From Ostrinia nubilalis (Eukaryota > Arthropoda > Insecta > Lepidoptera > Crambidae), in NCBI RefSeq assembly GCF_963855985.1, contig NC_087112.1, positions 9,984,501-10,048,500 of the forward strand: a DNA stretch of 64,000 nt. Reading direction: 5' to 3'. Positions 54,651 through 64,000 of this stretch are shown here, piece after piece. Each line of letters begins with the position of its first letter. Positions within the stretch are counted from its first letter, which is position 1. The notes under the pieces are model-generated. The model searched no databases. It was not told the DNA's origin and saw nothing but the letters and a program-made list of their open reading frames with translations. Made by a program: the position numbers and the translations under genes.

Positions 54651-57600
54651 TTAATTTATTGATATAATAACTAAAAAAAATATTTTACACAATACATTAT
54701 CATTAGTTTTATAAGACTAAGAATAATTATTTTTAAACATATCAAAGACGTGGACTAGCAAATAAAAATAACTTATACAAATCCTTTTTCATTTTAAATA
54801 CAAGTGTCAAAGGAATCTGATATACAGTTTAGGGATATTAGTTTAACTTCCTAAACGCTCGAGGAAACCTTCCTGACCGCTACTCAACTGGATCTCGCAC
54901 GTCTGCATTCTAGACCTTACAGCTCCCACACTAGGTTCACTTTAGTACGTATCTCATTCAGAACCTCACCCATTTTCGGATGCTAAGGTACAGTTCCCTC
55001 CATATTTTAAGTAAAATACATTATAATATTACAGTTAAAGGTTAAAATATGGCAGTCCATTCCAATATAATATGATGTAAAAGTGAGAAAAATTGGTCTG
55101 AATAGAAAATAACCAAAGGAGCCATCGAACTATCCATTAAATATACATATTACCATAGTATGCTATATTATGTTATCGTACATCGATCGGAAAAGAAGCC
55201 GTTACAGTAGAAAACAATTGTTTTAAAAAAGTCTTATCCTATGAATAATTATTCTAGCTGACCGGGCAAACATTCTTGTCTCAATGTCCAAAGACTCAAA
55301 GCTGTACGGAGAATACCTTTGCTCGGTGCGCTTTCCCGCTCATAGTGACAGCGCGTTGGGCAAACAAAACGTCCATGATAGCGAAATATCCCTTACTTTA
55401 GACAAATAGATAGTGCGTGCGTATAAAAACGTATCCGTTACTAAAAACTATAGTACAACAAAATTCAAGACAGAAATACAAAACTTGTAACATACAAAAT
55501 TCGTACAAAATGGCGGATCAAATGGTCTGATATGCCGTTGATTTTATAACATTCATCTTTTTGTCTTTAGTCTGAAAGCGTTCGCCATTATACGGCTTTT
55601 ATTAACGGATGTGAATGAAAAATACAACTCAATATAACAACAAAATTAAGTCTGAATGTGACGTTATACATTACATCTATGCGTATAATTTGAGCACGAT
55701 ACATACTGTTATTATATAAAAACATGAAAGCATAGTATATCCGGACATACATTTAGCTCCCAATGTTGCCGTCTCATGCCGCGCCTGCCTTAATATAAAC
55801 ATCTACATATACCTATCTAAGACGAAGGCTTATAAAGAAAACACAACGCGCCTCGGCCGAAGGACAACCGATAGCGCCCTTCACTGCGAAAGTCAAAATT
55901 TGTGCTTAAACCCAGAATACTGCAACGAAGGTACTTACCGAAACTAATGTTACCATAAACGAAACATTGGCATCAATTTTGCGGATAGCAACACAGAATG
56001 TCGAAGTTACAAATGCCTATCTGTATCATTTAAATCCTTAAATACCTATGGCCTAGCTTAATCTAGTAAAAATGAACTTCGGGACTTCGCACTCGATGTA
56101 TGAGTGTCCCGACAAACTAAACAATGGGTGAAAAGTGTATGAGAACTGAAAACACCCTCGGATGATCTCCATGCGAGACAAGTCCCGCTTTTTAAATCGT
56201 GAAATAAGTACCGTCTCGTGACAATGATTAGTTTGATTAGTAATATTAAATCGTGTTAATTAATAGTATTCATTTGTTGTGCACGCAGACGTTAGCACTG
56301 GTGTATAACATTATACGAACCTATACAAGTACATTCGAGCATACATACAAATGGAATCACGGAAATAGATTTCAAAATAGGATTTTTCTGACGTCTTATT
56401 TCATGCAACTCTTTTAGAATGTTCTGCAATCGCTCAAAACCATGAAGCGACATCCTCTCATACAGGAAGGAATGAAAGTCAGCAAGAATGCTGATGCAAG
56501 CGCAAAAAGCATAGTGCAGTTATAAATATTAGTACACTCTGGTGCAAGTACTTTTATATTTTGTGGCGACGAGTATTTTACAAGTAGTTAATATTGAATT
56601 CTAGAAAGGGATAGCAATTATTATCAGCTAGCTTTCGTTTGTAGGGCGCTATCTCTATTAGAATAGAGACAATGTCCTTCTACGTCGCATTAAGCAGATA
56701 ACTGGCCATCTCTTCTAAATGTGTGCTGTGTATTTTTCTTTGAAGACTATTAAATTGTGAGAATTTTTCAGATGAAAATAGACTTGTTTTGGTCTGCATT
56801 TCGAAGTTTTTTGTACGATTCCTCCATTTAGGCCCTTCTTGCGAGTTGTGTTGTGACAGCATTTGCGACCAGATGTTTGTAATATTCACCAATGCACCGA
56901 AAGTTATTGTAGTCTTTAAAACCTAATTGCATGTCCACAAATAAAATTTAGTTAAAATGTAAAAGTTAGAAAACGTTATTCATAAGGACTGTATAATTAC
57001 TTTTAATGATTAGTTACATGAAGTTTTTATATTAATGCGTTTTAAACGCTGTTTACGAGTTGAATATTGCACAATTGTGATATTTGATTTGCAATTTCAT
57101 AGTGACATAGCGTTGTAAAAGATCGGGGTGTTTATTAATACAAAATTTGAGAGTAATAAAATCACTGTATTGAAAAATGTCAGAGTATAAACAACTAAGT
57201 TGTAACACCGGCATGGCCCGTGCGAGTCTCCCGGCCCCTCGCCGGTTTGTGCTGATAATAAATGCTGAAGTAGTCAGTGGCCGTTCGAATAGTATCGGCA
57301 CAGGGCTAAAAATTTGTGCAAAACGCCAAATACAGTCAGATAGGATCGGGAAACCTCTACTTTGATCGAAGTTTGAATAAACAGTTGAATTTCACAACTG
57401 TTGTGGTTACTTTCACACGGCTCTGATTGAAAAAGGACAGCACATTAGTCAAATTCGATTTTGGAATACACACCACACGAGTTCTACAGTTTATGGAATG
57501 GCTCGCGTAGAGGTTTCGCGACGTAGCAAAGTAAATTGTAGAAATTAGAAATAATTACATTTCCATCAGAGATCTCACCAATCATCTCGCTCCTTACATT

Positions 57601-59176
57601 TATACGTGTGACTACACTAACATACAATAATTATTACATAATAAAATCATATAAATTAGCTTCGACCGTTAGAATTACAATTGTATATAAAGACGAACGA
57701 AATTTTTTCTCATTCAATAAATTACACATAGATACATTAATAATAGTATTTGGTTCTTGAATATAGATTTAGAACTTGCACGACTTGCATTGTGCGATGT
57801 CATCTGGAAAGAGGGAGAGGGCGCTTAGTCCATGTACTTATGCTACGCTATGTCTCTACAAGCTATCCAAATTACAAGGTATATACCAGGTTTTATTATG
57901 TTAACTTGGTTGTTGAATTTAATATTAAAATAAATCAATATAAAGAGGAAGGTATCATTGAAATTAGTTCCACAATTTTAGAAAAGGCGCTGTAGTAGAT
58001 ATAAATATTTTAAAAGTGACAGTTGCATTAGACGCAATAATTGTAAAAGCGTTTGCTTCTCGATTTGACAGACATTCAAAAGATAAATAATTGAATCTCA
58101 TAAAATAATCTTCGTTATTTCTCCCGAGATCATTACAATTACAAAGTAAATCTAGGAAAAGAAAATAAGAAAAACATCAACTTACCAAGTCACAGAAACG
58201 AAATACAGCAGCGCAGACCCCTCGGTATAGGTATCGAGTGCTACTTGAACTAACCGTACCATATAATATATAATGTATGTATGTATTATGTATAATATGT
58301 GAACATTGAAACCAGACGCGCACACACACACACGCCGCACACTACTACATGCCACCGTAACATTAAATGCTTCAACTTTTGTTAGAAATTAACGTACTAC
58401 TATATACCAGCGCGGCTGCCTTGCGAACGAATGCCAAGTCGAGAGACAATACTTTGGTCTTGAAGAAAAATAACAGAAATGTAACTTGCTACCTGACATG
58501 GGTACTTTATGGAACTTTGGTAATGCAAAATATGCTTTAGTTTGTTTGTATTAATAATAACTTTTGATTAGCAGTTGATATTGTCCTTTAGGATTTACTA
58601 GCATGATGGTGGGTGCTTTAAATTATGTTGATTCCATAATCATGACGTTTTAGGCAAGCAATACATCAACGTATATCGTTCAAGCCCAAAGATTTTTCAA
58701 CAAAATGGCGCCCGTTCGCAAAATGGCCGCACCGTAAATAAATAAGCGGTCGCGTGGCCGACCCCGGGACATCGTGTCGTATTAAAAAACGTCGCATACT
58801 CAAAAACTGTCAGATCAGTATTCGAAAGCTTACGTAATCACAAGCGGCCGCGGCCGGTCGATGGAGTGATCGGATTGACCCGCGTGGCTTCGCATGGCGA
58901 CTGCGAGCGGTCGCTATGCGCCGATGGCGACTACGATACGGTCGCCATCGGGGTGACCACACGATCGGGCCGGGAATTTAACACCAGTGATTTTATCACG
59001 TCCACTGCTGACAAGTCGACCGATAAAAGTCGTTCTAGATAAAAATGACCATAGAAGGTAGACTTTAATAGAATCACTGTCAAATTCCCGTGGGTCAGTG
59101 GTCCCCCCAAGCGGCGGTGTCCCCTCGCGCGGGGCCCGGGGGGGGCGGCGTGCGTGGGGGGGGCGGGTGGTGTTGT
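54651..59176 (-). other. Possible long 3'UTR of the G-beta gene
   Basis: This stretch directly follows the G-beta stop codon on the minus strand and is almost free of the repeats that crowd the rest of the window. A minus-strand AATAAA (plus TTTATT) occurs at 54655-54660. A C-rich stretch (transcript sense) lies right after the stop (59100-59170) and a (CA)n run at about 58320-58333. UTR assignment is an inference from repeat depletion and position. Confidence 0.3.
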
Positions 59177-62199
<3,023 letters not shown>

Positions 62200-62690
62200 C
62201 TGTGGGAATAAACCAAATAATGCGTAAATAACAAATTCATAATAATTGACAAGCAAGTAATCGAGCTGCAGAAAGACAGCGCGTGCAGCGGTTACAGTAC
62301 CAGCGGCTTTCCGCTGGCTACTTCAGAACCTTCATTGTATACAGGGTGGAAACGATAAGTGATCTCATTCGATTATTTCTAAACTATACAAGATGTCGAA
62401 AAACTGGTTACTAATCCTGAAAGTGCTTCACAAGCTCTATCCAATGGTACCAATATTAGGTTACAGAATTAACTGGATCTATCCGAAAATTGTATGTTTT
62501 CAGCCTCCATACTAAATGTATGCCAGCCAAACGATAATAGAAGTATTAATTTTTTTTATTAAATAATAATTTTAATAAACACAAAATGACCTCGTAAATT
62601 GCATTCTTATTTAAAATTATTCTTGGAAAATATTGGTTTTAATCTTTACTTGCTATAATATTAACAAGACATGAGTGCCATGACTAGAGA
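62200..62690 (-). other. G-beta intron sequence, nothing recognised
   Basis: Upstream (minus sense) of the 62199 acceptor. AT-rich with no further G-beta exon. Confidence 0.55.
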
Positions 62691-62848
62691 TGGGTAAGTG
62701 CTAATAATCCGATTAATAGCAATTGGCTAATAACGGATTAAAAGCAGTTATTAGCCATTAATAGCCAATAATAGCCGATTTCAGATGGTAACCCTGCTAT
62801 TAATGTTATACTAATGATTAAACATATCCCTTCATAGTTTACAAATTT
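62690..62848 (+). repeat. 'ctagagatgggtaa' element end with TAATAGCC-rich sequence
   Basis: 'actagagatgggtaagtgct' resembles hAT-type termini. It is followed by low-complexity 'aataa(c/t)cgatta / aatagccaat' units. No second end is visible before the satellite. Confidence 0.35.
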
Positions 62849-64000
62849 AGCACTTGAAATTTGGAAGGGACGTAGCTTAGGTACCGTAGAGGTGCATTAA
62901 GAAAGGAATACCCGAAATTCCCACGGGCACGGGAATTAGCCGGAAAATCCTTTTGTATGAAAAATCTAAACCATGTAAGATAGACGCTTGAAATTTGGCA
63001 TGCAGGTACCTTAGTAAACTCAAAGCTTAGTTACAAGAGAATATTGCAAACTTCCCACGGGAACGGGAGTTAGCGGAAAAAAACATTTGTATGAAAAAAT
63101 CTAAACCACGTAAGATAGACGCTTGGAATTTGGCATGCAGGTACCTTAGTAAACTCAAAGCTTAATTATAAGAGGATATTGCAAAATTCCCACGAGAACG
63201 GGAGTTAGCGGGAAAAAACAGTTGTATGAAAAAATCTAAACCACGTAAGATAGACGCTTGAAATTTGGCATGCAGGTACCTTAGTAAACTCAAAGCTTAG
63301 TTACAAGAGGATATTGCAAAATTCCCACGAGAACGGGAGTTAGCGGGAAAAAACATTTGTATGAAAAAATCTAAACCACGTTAAAAGGAGAAACTGACTG
63401 ACTTAGTGACATATCAACGCACAGCCTAAACGGCTAAACGTATGCACTTGAAATTTGGAAGGGACGTAGCTTAGGTACCGTAAAGGTGCACTAAGAAAGG
63501 AATTCCCGAAATTCCCACGGGAACGGGAATTAGCGGGAAATCCTTTGGTATGAAAAATCTAAACCGCTTAAGTTAGACGCTTGAAATTTGGCATGTAGGT
63601 ACCTTAGTAAACTGAAAGCTTAGGTACAACAAGGAATTCCCGAAATTCGCACGGCAGCGGGAATTATCGGGAAAATCCTTTTGTATGAAAAATCTAAACC
63701 GCTTAAGTTAGACGCTTGAAATTTGGCATGCAGGTACCTTAGTAAACTTAAAGCTTAGTTACAAGAGGATATTGCAAAATTCCCACGAGAACGGGAGTTA
63801 GCGGGAAAAAACATTTGTATGAAAAAATCTAAACCACGTTAAAAGGAGAAACTGACTGACTTAGTGACATATCAAAGCACAGCCTAAACGGCTAAACGTA
63901 TGCACTTGAAATTTGGAAGGGACGTAGCTTAGGTACCGTAAAGGTGCACTAAGAAAGGAATTCCCGAAATTCCCACGGGAACGGGAATTAGCGGGAAATC
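62849..64000 (+). repeat. Higher-order tandem repeat, ~135 bp monomer
   Basis: The B-type monomer phrase 'cttgaaatttggcatgcagg' occurs at 62987, 63122, 63257, 63580 and 63715 (135 bp spacing). The A-type 'cttgaaatttggaagggacg' occurs at 62853, 63447 and 63905. A-B-B(-B)-spacer blocks repeat at about 458-594 bp. Monomers share 'cccacgggaacgggaattag'. The array continues beyond the window. Confidence 0.88.

Overview
This window looks like lepidopteran (moth or butterfly) nuclear DNA: AT-rich, intron-containing genes, dense 100-400 bp foldback elements, 3' ends of RTE-like LINEs ending in GATGAT runs, tRNA-derived SINEs, and a Tret1-type sugar transporter cluster. I found five protein-coding genes by joining open frames across splice sites with matching phase.

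Region by region. 1-2223 (+): the 3' part of a facilitated trehalose/sugar transporter (SLC2, MFS), whose start lies outside the window. 3459-7805: a young LTR retroelement with 1.1 kb LTRs, no pol and an internal minisatellite, sitting between two 51 bp inverted repeats. 7806-11028: AT-rich DNA with a THAP-domain remnant, a tRNA-like SINE head and a near-perfect foldback MITE. 11029-13206 (+): a complete second transporter (3 exons, 504 aa). 13679-21065 (-): a complete third transporter (4 exons, 489 aa), convergent with the second and with closely spaced poly(A) signals. 21.1-31.3 kb: repeats, including a 5'-truncated LINE with a reverse transcriptase frame (21749-23100) and nested MITEs. 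32758-47474 (-): a five-exon muscle Z-disc (Zasp)-like gene coding for 312 aa with no PDZ exon. Its introns hold a SINE, a Transib-like foldback element (40484-41682) and a possible P-like/THAP element (43000-46381). 47.5-54.6 kb: intergenic DNA with several MITEs. 59177-62199 (-): the last two coding exons of a G-protein beta-1 subunit, with a possible 4.5 kb 3'UTR below them. 62.7-64 kb: a higher-order tandem repeat that runs off the end.

The most unusual observation recurs in three unrelated minus-strand genes (sugar transporter, Zasp-like, G-beta). In each, the 3' part of one exon plus its 5' splice site has been copied several times in tandem into the intron just downstream of the parent exon. 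In G-beta the full copies are 144 nt, open, phase 1-1 and encode about one WD40 blade. In the Zasp-like gene two copies can be read as 135 nt phase 1-1 cassettes. In the transporter three 42 nt segments are bounded by AG and GT in compatible phase. Whether any of these is spliced into mRNA cannot be told from sequence alone.

All exon structures here were inferred by eye. No homology search was run.
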